A stretch of DNA of 64,000 nucleotides from Nonomuraea cavernae (GCF_014646355.1 NZ_BMNH01000004.1:295068-359067), one strand, 5' to 3'. Positions 28,267-36,675 are shown, numbered from the stretch's first letter. Notes: generated by a model from the letters alone, not told the origin. Made by a program: numbers and translations.

Positions 28267-28507
28267 CGGCCCCACCTCCCGCACGAGTGCGAGCCGTGCC
28301 CGCCGTCCCCCGGGGGCAGCGCCCGGGATCGACCGGCGAGCGTCCTGACCTTCAGGGTACAGGGACGGCTCTGACCTGCGATTCCGGCGATCCGCAGGGC
28401 GGATGCCACGCCTCGCGGCATGGGCCGTCCTTGGCCCGGAACGGGGGTGTTCGCGGGCGGGGGATGGACCGGCACGGGTAAAAGTGCCACGGGGGTGAGG
28501 GGAAATC

Positions 28508-29620
28508 GTGTGGGAGACCGGGTGGCCGAGCGGGCGGCGCCCCCTCATGACGCCGGCCAGGTTCGCGGTCCTGCTCGTCGTCGTCACCGGGGCCGTCGTC
28601 GGGCTCGACTTCGTCATCGGCTCGGCGGCGTGGCTGGTGCCGCTGCTGGTGTTCCTGCCGGCGATCGTGTCCGGCCTCGGCACCGTGCGGCAGACGGCCA
28701 TCGCCTCCGTGTGGGTGACCCTGGTGATGACGGCGTCCGTCACCTACCTCGGCGGCGACCTGACGGGCAACCTGCTCGCGACCGGGTTCGCCGCCCTGTT
28801 CGGCCTGGTGAGCGTGCTCGGTTGCCGCTACCGCCTCCAGCGCGACGAGGAGATCCGCCGGCTGCGTTCGGCGGCGTCGGCCCTGCAGCGGCAGATCCTG
28901 CGCCCGCTGCCGCTGCGCACCGCGGACGTCGTCGTGGACGGCGTCTACCGGCCGGTCGAGGAGGACACCATGATCGGAGGCGACATGTACGAGGTCGCCG
29001 CCTCCGAGTACGGAAGCCGGGTGCTGATCGCCGACGTGCAGGGCAAGGGGCTGACCGCGATCGGGACCGCGTTCGTCGTCCTCGGCGCGTTCCGGGAGGC
29101 GGCCCACCGCGAGCCCACGCTCCTCGGCGTCGTCGACGCGCTGGAGAGCGCCGTGGCGAGGCAGAACACGTCCGTCGCGCGCACCGGCGAGCTCGAGCGC
29201 TTCGTCACCGCCCTCGTGCTCGGCGTCGGGCCGGGCCGGCGGGCCGAGGTCGTCGACTGCGGGCACATGGCGCCCTATCTGATCCACGAAGGCCAGGCGT
29301 GGCAGGCGAGCATCGGAGAGCCGGGCCTGCCTCTCGGCCTGGCCGCACTGTCGCGCGAGCCGCGCCGGGTCGCGCGGTTCGCCTTCCCGGCACGGGCCAC
29401 CATCCTGCTGTGCACCGACGGCGTCACCGAGGCCCGCGACCACGCCGGCGCGTTCTATCCGCTGGCACAGCGGCTGCGGTCCTGGGCCCGCGACCCGCCC
29501 GCGCGGCTCGCCCAGACCCTGAGCGCCGACCTGTCCGACTTCACCGAGTCGTCGGCGCGCGACGACCTCGCCATCCTCACCATCCGCAGAAGGGGAGCGG
29601 CCCGCCGGGCCGTTCAGTGA
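28508..29620 (+). CDS. Membrane PP2C (SpoIIE/RsbU-type) serine phosphatase
   Basis: 370 residues. Residues 15-105 form three to four transmembrane helices, then a short coiled linker (RLQRDEEIRRLRSAASALQ) leads to the PP2C domain (about 130-365). Metal-site motifs: GGDMYEV, IADVQGKG, CGHMAPY, CTDGVTEA and ARDDLAI. The typical architecture of actinomycete RsbU-like phosphatases, which dephosphorylate anti-sigma antagonists in partner-switching pathways. GTG 28508 with GAGGGGA upstream. No antagonist or anti-sigma gene is adjacent. Confidence 0.9.
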   Translation: MWETGWPSGRRPLMTPARFAVLLVVVTGAVVGLDFVIGSAAWLVPLLVFLPAIVSGLGTVRQTAIASVWVTLVMTASVTYLGGDLTGNLLATGFAALFGLVSVLGCRYRLQRDEEIRRLRSAASALQRQILRPLPLRTADVVVDGVYRPVEEDTMIGGDMYEVAASEYGSRVLIADVQGKGLTAIGTAFVVLGAFREAAHREPTLLGVVDALESAVARQNTSVARTGELERFVTALVLGVGPGRRAEVVDCGHMAPYLIHEGQAWQASIGEPGLPLGLAALSREPRRVARFAFPARATILLCTDGVTEARDHAGAFYPLAQRLRSWARDPPARLAQTLSADLSDFTESSARDDLAILTIRRRGAARRAVQ

Positions 29621-29674
29621 GTCCGAGGCCCGCCGGACGGCCGCCGGTCGAGGCGGATGTGGAAGGCTGCCGTT

Positions 29675-30145
29675 ATGGCTCCCAGGATCGCCACCGCGCG
29701 CCGCGTCGACCTGCCCGACCTCCTCGAGTTCCTGCGCCCCAGGCACCGGGGCCTGCTGGCCACCGCCCGCCAGGACGGGCGGCCCCAGCTCTCACCCGTC
29801 TCGTGCGGCGTCGACGACCACGGCCGGATCGTGGTGTCCACCTATCCCGCGCGGGCCAAGACGCGCAACGCCCGGCGTGACGAACGGGCCTCGATCTGCG
29901 TGCTGTCCGACGACTGGGACGGCCCCTACGTCCAGGTCGACGGGCGCGCCGAGGTGCTGGACATGCCCGCCGCCCTCGACGCGCTGGTCGACTACTACCG
30001 GTCCATCGCCGGGGAGCATCCCGACTGGGACGAGTACCGTGCCGCCATGCGGCGCCAGGACAAGTCGCTGATCCGCATCCACATCGACCGCTGGGGCCCC
30101 ATCGCGACCGGCGGCTTCCCGCCCGGCCTCGCCCCGCCCGCCTGA
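29675..30145 (+). CDS. PPOX-class F420-dependent oxidoreductase
   Basis: 156 residues, a split beta-barrel of the pyridoxamine-oxidase-like superfamily: FLRPRHRGLLATARQDGRPQ-type start, VSTYPARAKTRNARRD (cofactor-phosphate contact region) and DGRAEVLD. Actinobacterial members with this pattern use F420 to reduce substrates such as biliverdin or xenobiotics. ATG 29675 chosen with GGAAGG eight bases upstream over an ATG 18 bp earlier. Follows the PP2C gene by 54 bp on the same strand, but a functional link is not evident. Confidence 0.82.
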   Translation: MAPRIATARRVDLPDLLEFLRPRHRGLLATARQDGRPQLSPVSCGVDDHGRIVVSTYPARAKTRNARRDERASICVLSDDWDGPYVQVDGRAEVLDMPAALDALVDYYRSIAGEHPDWDEYRAAMRRQDKSLIRIHIDRWGPIATGGFPPGLAPPA

Positions 30146-30170
30146 CCCGCGCCGGTCAGGGCCCGGTTCG

Positions 30171-30215
30171 CCCGGCGTGCCCGGCGTGTCCGGTGTGCGC
30201 GGTGTGCGCGGTGTG
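30171..30215 (+). repeat. 9-bp tandem repeat between convergent genes
   Basis: Five units of nine bases, beginning CCCGGCGTG twice and drifting through TCCGGTGTG to CGCGGTGTG twice. It lies in the gap between the F420 enzyme and the convergent SDR gene. No reading-frame or regulatory role is apparent; replication slippage is the likely origin. Confidence 0.6.
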
Positions 30216-30270
30216 CGCGTGCCGGGTCCCCGGCCGGTTTCGTCGCCCCCGGTCCCGCCGGCCGCGCCGG

Positions 30271-31059
30271 TCAGCGCCGGTCGGCCAGCTCCGCCAGCAG
30301 ATCCTGCGAGTACGCGATCCGGCCGGTGAGCTCGGCGGCGGGCCGGTGGCAGAGCGCGAGGGCGGCGTCCGCCATGACCGAGGGCGGCTCGTTGTCCGGG
30401 GCGTCCACCGACGTCAGATGGTGGAAGAGGGTGCCCGGCGTCGGGACGATCCCGTTGGGTGACAGGGCGTTGACCGCGACGCCGTCGGCGTAGAGCTCGG
30501 CGGCGAGACCCGTGGTGAACCTCTCCAGCGCCGCCTTGCACATGCCGTACACCGTCCCGCCGAGCGCCGCGTACGGGCCCGGCGGGAAGTCGGGGTGCCG
30601 CGCGGCGATCGAGGAGATGTTCAGGATCCACCCCCGGCCGCGTTCGCGCATGCCCGGCGCGACCAGCCGCGACAGCTGGAACGGCGCCTTCACCTGCACC
30701 TCGAACATCAGCTCGTAGCGCCGGTCGGTGAAGTCCGTCACCGGGGTGAAGTAGGTGACGGCCGCGTTGTTGACCAGCACGTCCACCGGACCGTAGCGGC
30801 TCTCGGCGGCCTCGACCAGCGCCTGGCGGTCCTCCGGCCGCGACAGGTCGGCCGGCTGGGCGAAGGCGGTGCCGCCGTCGGCCTCGATCTTCGCGACGGT
30901 GTCGGCCAGCGTCCCCTCCAGGCGGCTCTGTCCCTGTTCGAAGGTCCGGGCGGCGGCCACCACCCGCGCTCCCTCGGCGGCGAACAGGGTCGCGATGGCG
31001 GCTCCGATCCCCCTGCTCGCCCCGGTCACGACGGCCACCTTGCCCGCGAGTACGCCCAC
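30271..31059 (-). CDS. Short-chain dehydrogenase/reductase
   Basis: 262 residues, a classical SDR: TGASRGIG (cofactor loop), NNAA, catalytic Ser in NISSI and the Tyr-x3-Lys pair in YGMCK. The Arg in the second strand (AARTF) suggests NADP. Two GTG codons compete; 31059 is preferred because AGGAGG lies seven bases upstream, whereas 31065 almost touches it. Fairly close to members annotated for hydroxysteroid or acyl-CoA beta-oxidation-like steps; no neighbour fixes the substrate. Confidence 0.88.
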   Translation of the reverse strand: MGVLAGKVAVVTGASRGIGAAIATLFAAEGARVVAAARTFEQGQSRLEGTLADTVAKIEADGGTAFAQPADLSRPEDRQALVEAAESRYGPVDVLVNNAAVTYFTPVTDFTDRRYELMFEVQVKAPFQLSRLVAPGMRERGRGWILNISSIAARHPDFPPGPYAALGGTVYGMCKAALERFTTGLAAELYADGVAVNALSPNGIVPTPGTLFHHLTSVDAPDNEPPSVMADAALALCHRPAAELTGRIAYSQDLLAELADRR

Positions 31060-31084
31060 GTCCACCCCTCCTGATATGGGAACT

Positions 31085-31633
31085 TCACCTTAGAATCGGT
31101 TTCGGTCGGGGTAAAGGCTCCTGGGGTTTGTGGGCCAGGAGAAAGGCCTGCCGGCCCGAGCGGGGCTTCTCGCTCTCGTCAGGCTCGCGGATCAGCTGAG
31201 CGTCCAGCACCAGTCCGGCCCCGCGCAGGAGCCCGGCGATGTGCTCAGGAGGCATCCAGTAGACATCGAGTGAGATCTTGTGGCCATAGCCTTGATCGAG
31301 GTGGCGACGCTCATCACCGACCTTGAACGCGATCAGGAAGTGGCCGCCCGGAGCCAGCACCCGATGAATCTCGGCGAACACCGTCGGCAACAGCTCCGGC
31401 GGGGTGTGGACGGTCGAATACCAGGCGACGGCACCGCCGACAGCCGCGTCCGCCAGGTCCAGAGCGGTCATGGAGCCCTCTTCGAACCGCAGATCCGGAT
31501 GGCTTCGGCGCGCGACGGCGACCATCTCCGGCGAAAGGTCGATGCCGAAAGCGTTCACCCCGAGAGACTGTAAACGCGCGGTGACGCGGCCTGGGCCGCA
31601 GCCGAGGACGATAGTCCCGCCGGCGGTGGCCGG
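31085..31633 (-). pseudogene. 5'-truncated SAM-dependent methyltransferase
   Basis: The frame reads VLGCGPGRVTARL (SAM motif I), GIDLSPEMVAVAR, RVLAPGGHFLIAF and a normal C-terminus. However, it opens right after an in-frame stop at 31634-31636 and has no start codon before motif I. The first usable GTG (31558) would give 157 residues without the SAM loop. The upstream 40-50 codons expected for the family are missing, and the break lies 13 bp from the stop of the LLM monooxygenase gene. A deletion has probably joined the two. Base usage is slightly less GC-biased than in its neighbours. Confidence 0.7.
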
Positions 31634-31645
31634 TCAGCCGGACCG

Positions 31646-32725
31646 TCAGGCGACCGCGAGGCGTTGCAGGCGGGGGAGGACGTACTCGCCGACCCGGTAC
31701 GCCTCCTCCAGGTGCGGCCACCCCGACAGGATGAACTCCTCCACGCCCAGCGCCGCGTACTCCCGCAGCAGCGCCGCGACCTCGTCGTACGAGCCGACCA
31801 GGGCGGTGCCGGCGCCCTCGCGGACCAGGCCGACCCCCGCCCACAGGCCGGGGTGGATCTCCAGGTCGCGGGTGCCTCCCGCGTGCAGGTCGACCATGCG
31901 GCGCTGCCCGACCGAGTCGAAGCGGGCGAAGCGGCGCTGCGCCTCGGCGATGCGGGCCGGATCCATGTCGGCGAGCAGGCGGTCGGCCTCGGCCCAGGCC
32001 TCGGCGGTGGTGTCACGGGCGATGACGTGCACGCGCAGCCCGAAGCGCGGCGCGCGGCCCAGGGAGGCGGCCAGGTCGCGCAGGCGGGCGATGCGCGTGG
32101 CCACGGCCTGGGGTGGCTCGCCCCACATGAGGGCCACGTCCGCGCGGCGGGCGGCGACCCGCTCGGCGGCAGGGGAGGCGCCGCCGAAGTAGACGTCGGG
32201 CGCCGGGTCGAGCGGCTCGGCCAGCCCGCCCGCCTCGACGTGGTAGTGCTCGCCCCGGTGGTCGAACGGCTCGCCGGCCCAGGTGCGTCGCAGCACGTCG
32301 AGGAACTCGTCGGTTCGGCCGTAGCGGGCGTCGTGGTCCAGGAAGTCGCCGTAGGAGCGCTGCTCGACCGGGTCGCCGCCGGTGACGACGTTCAGCAGCA
32401 ACCGCCCGCCGGAGACCTGCTGGAACGCCTGCGCCTGCTGGGCGAGCAGAGTCGGCAGGGTGTAGCCGGTGCGGAAGGCGACCAGCATCCTCAGCCGTTC
32501 GGTGTGCTGGCTGAGCGCCGCGCAGACGATCCACGGGTCGGGGCAGCCGGCCCCGACCGGCGTGAGAGCCGCCTCGAAGCCCGCCTCCTCGGCGGCCCTG
32601 GCCACCTGGGTCAGGTACGTCACGGTGGCTGCCCGCGCGGCCGGGCGGAAGCTGTCGGTGGTCGTGATGGCGGATCGGACGTCGTGGCCGTCGCCGGTCG
32701 TCGGCAGGAACCAGTGGTAGCGCAT
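31646..32725 (-). CDS. ssuD: Alkanesulfonate monooxygenase, LLM flavin-dependent (SsuD)
   Basis: 359 residues of the bacterial luciferase-like TIM barrel. The SsuD pattern is clear: HWFLPTTGDG, DPWIVCAALSQHTERL, AFRTGYTLPTLLAQQAQAF, NVVTGGDPVEQRSYGDFLDHDARY and the C-terminal EFILSGWPHLEEAYRVGE. With FMNH2 and O2 it cleaves C-S bonds of alkanesulfonates to give sulfite and an aldehyde. Its start overlaps the stop of the ATPase gene (TGATG), so it is the last intact gene of the ssu operon. FMNH2 would come from the divergent flavin reductase, which is abnormally short. Confidence 0.9.
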   Translation of the reverse strand: MRYHWFLPTTGDGHDVRSAITTTDSFRPAARAATVTYLTQVARAAEEAGFEAALTPVGAGCPDPWIVCAALSQHTERLRMLVAFRTGYTLPTLLAQQAQAFQQVSGGRLLLNVVTGGDPVEQRSYGDFLDHDARYGRTDEFLDVLRRTWAGEPFDHRGEHYHVEAGGLAEPLDPAPDVYFGGASPAAERVAARRADVALMWGEPPQAVATRIARLRDLAASLGRAPRFGLRVHVIARDTTAEAWAEADRLLADMDPARIAEAQRRFARFDSVGQRRMVDLHAGGTRDLEIHPGLWAGVGLVREGAGTALVGSYDEVAALLREYAALGVEEFILSGWPHLEEAYRVGEYVLPRLQRLAVA

Positions 32726-33534
32726 CAGGTCACCTCTTCGTCGGACGCGGATCGCCGTACGGCTGCCGCTATGGTCTCCCGCACGCTCGTGAACGCGGGA
32801 TGGGTGTGCGGGTCAGAGGCCAGTGGCAGGTCGGAGGCCTGGTCGAGGACGAGCCGGCCGGGCCGCCTGCTGAGGACGAGGATCCGGGTGCCGAGGTAGA
32901 CGGCCTCGTCGACGCTGTGCGTGACGAACAGCACGGTCTTGCCGGTGGTCTGCCAGATCCCGCGGATCTCCTCCTGGAGGCGCTCGCGGGTGAGCGCGTC
33001 AAGGGCCGCGAACGGCTCGTCCATCAGCAGGATCGCCGGGTCGGGGGCGAGCGCGCGGGCGATGGCCGCCCGCTGCTGCATGCCGCCCGACAGCTCGTAC
33101 GGCCGCCGTCCGGCGGAGTCGGAGAGCCCGACCAGCTCCAGCAGCTCGGCGGCGCGCTCGCGGCGCCGGACGGCGGGCATCCCGGCCATGCGCGGCCCGA
33201 ACTCGACGTTGCGCCGGACGCTGAGCCACGGGAACAGCCTCGGCTGCTGGAACACCACGCCCCGGTCCGGCCCCGGCCCCGTCACCGGGACCCCCGACAC
33301 GGCGACCTGCCCGCCGGTCGGGAAGGCGAAGCCCGCCACCAGCCGCAGCAGGGTGCTCTTGCCGCAGCCGGACGGTCCCACGATCGTCACGAACTCGCCG
33401 ATGCCGACCGTGGCGTCGATGTCGCGCAGCGCCTCGACGGGGTTGCCGCCGCGTCGTGGGAACCGGCCGCGTGAGCCGTACACGAGGGAGACGCCGCTGA
33501 GCCGCACGGCGAGTGGCTCATCCGGCGAACGCAT
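32725..33534 (-). CDS. ssuB: Sulfonate ABC transporter ATPase (SsuB)
   Basis: 269 residues. GPSGCGKST (Walker A), FQQPRLFPW (Q-loop), LSGGMQQRAAIARAL (signature), LLMDEPFAALD (Walker B) and VTHSVDEAV (H-loop). The LFPW sequence is typical of nitrate/sulfonate/taurine ATPases. ATG 33534 taken; a GTG one codon earlier is possible, with GAGGA upstream. The gene starts inside the end of the binding-protein gene (17-bp overlap) and overlaps ssuD, so translation is coupled throughout. Confidence 0.9.
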   Translation of the reverse strand: MRSPDEPLAVRLSGVSLVYGSRGRFPRRGGNPVEALRDIDATVGIGEFVTIVGPSGCGKSTLLRLVAGFAFPTGGQVAVSGVPVTGPGPDRGVVFQQPRLFPWLSVRRNVEFGPRMAGMPAVRRRERAAELLELVGLSDSAGRRPYELSGGMQQRAAIARALAPDPAILLMDEPFAALDALTRERLQEEIRGIWQTTGKTVLFVTHSVDEAVYLGTRILVLSRRPGRLVLDQASDLPLASDPHTHPAFTSVRETIAAAVRRSASDEEVT

Positions 33535-34558
33535 CACGCAGTTCCTCGGTGGCCAGGCCTTGCTGGAACACCGTGAGCTCGGGGACCGACGGGAGCTTGT
33601 TCTGCGACCTGAGGAACTCGGCCGTGCTGCGCAGGTTCTGGGCCAGGGCGCCCGGCTGCTCCGGCGTGCCCAGGTAGTCGGGGCCGGCCTGCTCCTTGCC
33701 GTCGAGCAGGACGAGCTCGTCGATCTGCTCGGCGGCCTCGGCGGGATCGAGGTTGAGCTGGCGTCCCACCGCCGCGGCGGCGGCCTGCTTGTCGGAGCGC
33801 ACCAGCTTGACCGCGCGGTCCTGCTGCGCCAGCCAGGTGCGCAGGGCCTCGGGGTAGGTCGTGGCGAACTGGTCGCGGACCACCGCGAGGTCGGCGGTCA
33901 GCTTGCCCTTGGCGGCCAGGTCCTTGCTGGTGACCAGCACCTTGCCGGTCTTGCGCAGCTCGCCGAGCACCGGCGTCCAGGTGTAGGCGGCGTCGATGTC
34001 GCCGCGCGCCCAGGCGGCCTGGATGTCCGGCGGCTCCAGGTCGATGACGGTCACGTCGGCCTCGGCCAGCCCGGCGTCCTGCAGCGCCGCGAGCAGGCTG
34101 TAGTGCGCCGTCGAGGAGAACGGGGCCGCCACCTTCTTGCCCTTCAGCTCCTGGACGGAACCGGCCTGCCGGGCCACCAGCGCCTCGTTCTCGCCGATCA
34201 CGTCGAAGATCCACGGCACCTTGTACGGGATGTCGAGCGGCGCGGACAGCCCCCGGGTGACGGGGGCGCTGCCGGCCAGCCCGATGTCGATGCTGCCGGC
34301 CACCATCGCGGTGTTCACGTCGCCGCCCGAGTCGAACTTGGTCCAGGTGATCGTGGTGTCCGGCAGGGCCTCCTCCAGCCACCGCTGGTCCTTGACGATC
34401 AGGTCGCCGTTGGGGATCAGCTGGTAGCCGATCCGGATCTCCTTGGGCGCGCCGCCGGGGCCGGAGGCGGAGACGCCCGCCTGTGTCGCGCCGGTGCCCG
34501 AGGAGCACGCGGCCAGGCCCAGGACCAGGGCGAGTGCTGGGATGAGGCGGTGTTTCAT
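33518..34558 (-). CDS. ssuA: Sulfonate/taurine-binding lipoprotein (SsuA/TauA)
   Basis: 346 residues with lipobox LAAC (Cys18) and a type II binding fold: IRIGYQLIPNGDL, DSGGDVNTAMVAGSIDIGLAGSAP, LKGKKVAAPFSSTAHY and AAYTWTPVLGEL. The pattern is closest to taurine/sulfonate-binding proteins. AAGGAAGG lies before ATG 34558. Between permease and ATPase genes of one operon, it captures the sulfonate outside the membrane for import. Confidence 0.88.
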   Translation of the reverse strand: MKHRLIPALALVLGLAACSSGTGATQAGVSASGPGGAPKEIRIGYQLIPNGDLIVKDQRWLEEALPDTTITWTKFDSGGDVNTAMVAGSIDIGLAGSAPVTRGLSAPLDIPYKVPWIFDVIGENEALVARQAGSVQELKGKKVAAPFSSTAHYSLLAALQDAGLAEADVTVIDLEPPDIQAAWARGDIDAAYTWTPVLGELRKTGKVLVTSKDLAAKGKLTADLAVVRDQFATTYPEALRTWLAQQDRAVKLVRSDKQAAAAAVGRQLNLDPAEAAEQIDELVLLDGKEQAGPDYLGTPEQPGALAQNLRSTAEFLRSQNKLPSVPELTVFQQGLATEELRDAFAG

Positions 34559-34573
34559 GTGCGTTGCCTTCCT

Positions 34574-35371
34574 TCAGGCCTTGCCGCGCCACGGCACGAG
34601 CAGGCGCGCGGTGAGTTGCAGAAGAGCGTCGATGAGCAGGCCCGAGGCGCCGATGACGAGCAGCCCGAGGATCACCACGTCGGTCTGGTTGTAGCGCTGG
34701 GCGTCCCGGATCATGCCGCCGATGCCGGGCACTCCGTTGACCGTCTCGGCGGCCACCACGGTGGTGTACGCGACCCCGACGGCGACCCGGATGCCGGTGA
34801 TCACCTCCGGCAGGGCGGAGGGCAGCACGATCTGGAAGGGCAACTGCCATCTCCTGGCCCCCAGCGAGCGGGCCGCGTGCAGGTAGTCCTCGTGCACCCC
34901 GCGCACCGCCTCGGCGGTCGCCACCGCCACGGGCGGCAGCGCGGCGACGAACAGCAGCGTGACCTTCGGGGTCTCGTCGATGCCGAACCAGATGATCAGG
35001 AGGCTGAAGTACGCCAGCGGGGGGAGCGTGCGCACGAAGGTGACCAGCGGCCCGAGCAGCGCCCGCACCGTCGGCACCAGGCCGATGACGAGGCCCAGGG
35101 CGATGCCGCCTGCCACGCCGTACAGGCTGCCGAGGCCGATGCGCCGCAGGCTGGCCAGCAGGTGCTCGTGGAGCAGGTGGCCGCTGTAGCCGCGCTGGCC
35201 GTCTCGGACCGAGGAGGTGAGGAACAGCTGGTCCCAGACCGATCCGGGGGAGGGCACGAACACCTCGGGCCACACGTGGGCCGCCGCGACCGCCCACCAG
35301 ATCCCGGCCAGCAGGAGCACGGCTCCCACGCGAAGCCCGACGCCGCGGATCACCGCCCCGCACACCCCCAC
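34574..35371 (-). CDS. ssuC: Sulfonate ABC transporter permease (SsuC/TauC)
   Basis: 265 residues with about six transmembrane helices. The EAA-type cytoplasmic loop is visible (DYLHAARSLGARRWQ...LPSALPEV), as is the conserved PPLAYFSLLIIWFGI segment. First gene of the ssu operon. The GTG at 35371 has no ribosome-binding site and may be leaderless; in-frame GTGs at 35365 and 35353 are alternatives. The AT-rich 126-bp region upstream also holds the divergent leader peptide promoter, so the operon and flavin reductase can respond together to sulfur supply. Confidence 0.88.
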   Translation of the reverse strand: MGVCGAVIRGVGLRVGAVLLLAGIWWAVAAAHVWPEVFVPSPGSVWDQLFLTSSVRDGQRGYSGHLLHEHLLASLRRIGLGSLYGVAGGIALGLVIGLVPTVRALLGPLVTFVRTLPPLAYFSLLIIWFGIDETPKVTLLFVAALPPVAVATAEAVRGVHEDYLHAARSLGARRWQLPFQIVLPSALPEVITGIRVAVGVAYTTVVAAETVNGVPGIGGMIRDAQRYNQTDVVILGLLVIGASGLLIDALLQLTARLLVPWRGKA

Positions 35372-35461
35372 AAAAACCGATTAAAGAGACTTGTTTAGTA
35401 GGGAATACAGTAGAGCCCACTTCGTGCTTGTGCAAGTTTCATGTATAGCGAGTAGGAAATG

Positions 35462-35490
35462 TTGCCTTTGTCCGGATCGGCTGGTAGCTT
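35462..35490 (+). promoter_or_regulatory. Promoter of the Cys leader peptide
   Basis: TTGCCT (35462-35467) and TAGCTT (35485-35490) are 17 bp apart. The leader ATG begins 8 bp after the -10 element, so the transcript would start at or next to the ATG and be leaderless. It lies in the AT-rich region shared with the divergent ssu operon. Confidence 0.45.
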
Positions 35491-35497
35491 CGGTCGT

Positions 35498-35572
35498 ATG
35501 AGCCAGGGCCTCTACCTGATCCGCCGCCAGCACGTGGACTTCGGTCACGTCGCCAGCGCGCAGTGTCGCTGA
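35498..35572 (+). CDS. 24-residue leader peptide ending Cys-Arg (cysteine-sensing uORF)
   Basis: The reading frame starts MSQGLYLIRRQHVDF and ends ASAQCR, followed by TGA. This R-R-x-H-V-D...V-A-S-A-x-C-R layout is that of the actinobacterial putative leader peptides found before sulfur-assimilation genes. The rare Cys codon just before the stop is thought to make ribosomes stall when cysteine is short. No ribosome-binding site is present and the promoter is placed for a leaderless start. A perfect 22-bp palindrome follows 50 bp later and the flavin reductase 134 bp later. Strong by pattern, untested here. Confidence 0.75.
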   Translation: MSQGLYLIRRQHVDFGHVASAQCR

Positions 35573-35622
35573 TCACTCACCGCTCGCGGGCGCGCTCGCG
35601 CCGCCCCCGTCCCCTCCGTCCT

Positions 35623-35644
35623 GGCGTGGCCGGCCGGCCACGCC
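35623..35644 (+). terminator. Candidate attenuator hairpin after the leader peptide
   Basis: A perfect 22-bp palindrome with arms GGCGTGGCCGG and its complement lies between the leader stop and the flavin reductase start. Ribosome stalling at the Cys codon could favour an upstream alternative fold (GC-rich repeats at 35580-35600) over this stem. No U-tract, as usual in this GC range. Could instead mask translation initiation. Confidence 0.5.
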
Positions 35645-35706
35645 CCGACCCGAGCTCCTTCCATTGCGCGCCGGGTGCCGGCGCGTCTTCCCTGGAGGAA
35701 TCTTCC

Positions 35707-36168
35707 GTGATCAAGATCAGACCTGCCGCCGCCCGAGTCGCCCGCCCCGTCGCCCGCCCCGTCTACGTCGACCGGTTCTCCACGACCTGGCCCTGGCTGC
35801 GCTCGGCCGACCACTTCGCCGTCAACATCCTGGCCAGCGACCAGGCCGAACTGGCGGCCAGGTTCGCGCGCAAGGACATCGACCGGTTCGCCGAGCCCAC
35901 CCGGTGGCGGCCCGGCCCCCTGGGCGCGCCCCTGCTGCAGGACGTGTCCGCCCACCTCGTCTGCCTTCCCGACCAGACCGTCGACGTGGGCGACCACATC
36001 CTCGTGGTGGGCCTGGTCGCCGAGGCGACGGTGTACACCCCCGGCCGTCCGCTGCTCTACCACCAGGGCGGCTTCGGCCGCTTCGTGGCCCACCCGCGGC
36101 CGCCCTCGCTCGCGCGGCCTCGTGACGGGTCGGCAACGGTGGGCGGGCGTGGCGGATCGCCCCACTGA
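35707..36168 (+). CDS. Flavin reductase-like protein, shortened at the N-terminus
   Basis: 153 residues. From VYVDRFSTTWP it follows the FMN-reductase family closely: ADHFAVNILASDQAELAARFARKDIDRF, then GAPLLQDVSAHLVC and VGDHILVVGLV, PLLYHQGGFGRF. The normal N-terminal 40-50 residues with the flavin-phosphate-binding strand (GVTVVT...SFTSVS in relatives) are replaced by about 18 residues of Arg/Ala/Pro. GTG 35707 has GGAGGA upstream. An internal deletion may have removed that part, so flavin binding is doubtful. Context (Cys leader, divergent ssu genes) says it should supply FMNH2 to SsuD. Confidence 0.75.
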   Translation: MIKIRPAAARVARPVARPVYVDRFSTTWPWLRSADHFAVNILASDQAELAARFARKDIDRFAEPTRWRPGPLGAPLLQDVSAHLVCLPDQTVDVGDHILVVGLVAEATVYTPGRPLLYHQGGFGRFVAHPRPPSLARPRDGSATVGGRGGSPH

Positions 36169-36210
36169 CCATGCGGCGGATCGACCGGATCTACTCGCCT
36201 GGGCGCGCGG

Positions 36211-36675
36211 TCAGCCGGTCTCGCCCAGCTGTTCGGCCACCCGCTTCAGGCCGTCCTTGATGAGCTGTCCATAGTCGTCGTCGGCAAGCGCGCCGATCCC
36301 GTCCCGCGCCTGCTGGAGGTGCTCACGGGCGCGGCCGAGATCGCCCAGCTTGCGATAGCACTCACTCAGGTTCAGGTGCAACGACGGATACAGGCCGGCC
36401 ACCGAAAGCGGCACCCCGGCCTGGGCCACCCGCTCATCGGTGATCAGGCCGACGGCGGCGAGCGCTCGCAGATCCCACATCAGCTCCTGGTGCGCGTCGT
36501 CCTGCACGTCGGCCATCGAGTGGGCAAGGACGCACACATGCAGTGGGTCGCCCTGCTCGCCGCCGATGTCGTCCCAGATCTGCGCGAACAGCTCGCGAGC
36601 CGCCTCACGCCGGCCCTGGTGGTGATGTAACTCCACGCCCTGGCCGATCCGGGTCATCGTGGGGTCGGCGGTCAT
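36211..36675 (-). CDS. Helical TPR-like hypothetical protein
   Basis: 154 residues, all helical by appearance. It has a repeated element like tetratricopeptides (SLHLNLSECYRKLGDLGRAREHL, then ELFAQIWDDIG) and HHHQGRREAA near the start. Similar proteins are common and uncharacterised in actinomycetes. ATG 36675 is chosen because GGAGGA stands seven bases upstream; an in-frame start 21 codons earlier has no site. No operon partners. Probably a protein-interaction scaffold. Confidence 0.7.
   Translation of the reverse strand: MTADPTMTRIGQGVELHHHQGRREAARELFAQIWDDIGGEQGDPLHVCVLAHSMADVQDDAHQELMWDLRALAAVGLITDERVAQAGVPLSVAGLYPSLHLNLSECYRKLGDLGRAREHLQQARDGIGALADDDYGQLIKDGLKRVAEQLGETG

Noticed and set aside
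28422..28437. GGGCCGTCCTTGGCCC as another DosR-like box before the PP2C gene
   Set aside because: Single copy with longer centre and no partner 22 bp away, so not comparable with the two paired sites.
30171..30215. Short repeats considered as a CRISPR array
   Set aside because: Units are contiguous 9-mers with no spacers and no cas genes nearby; the same holds for the 16-bp repeat at 37765-37844.
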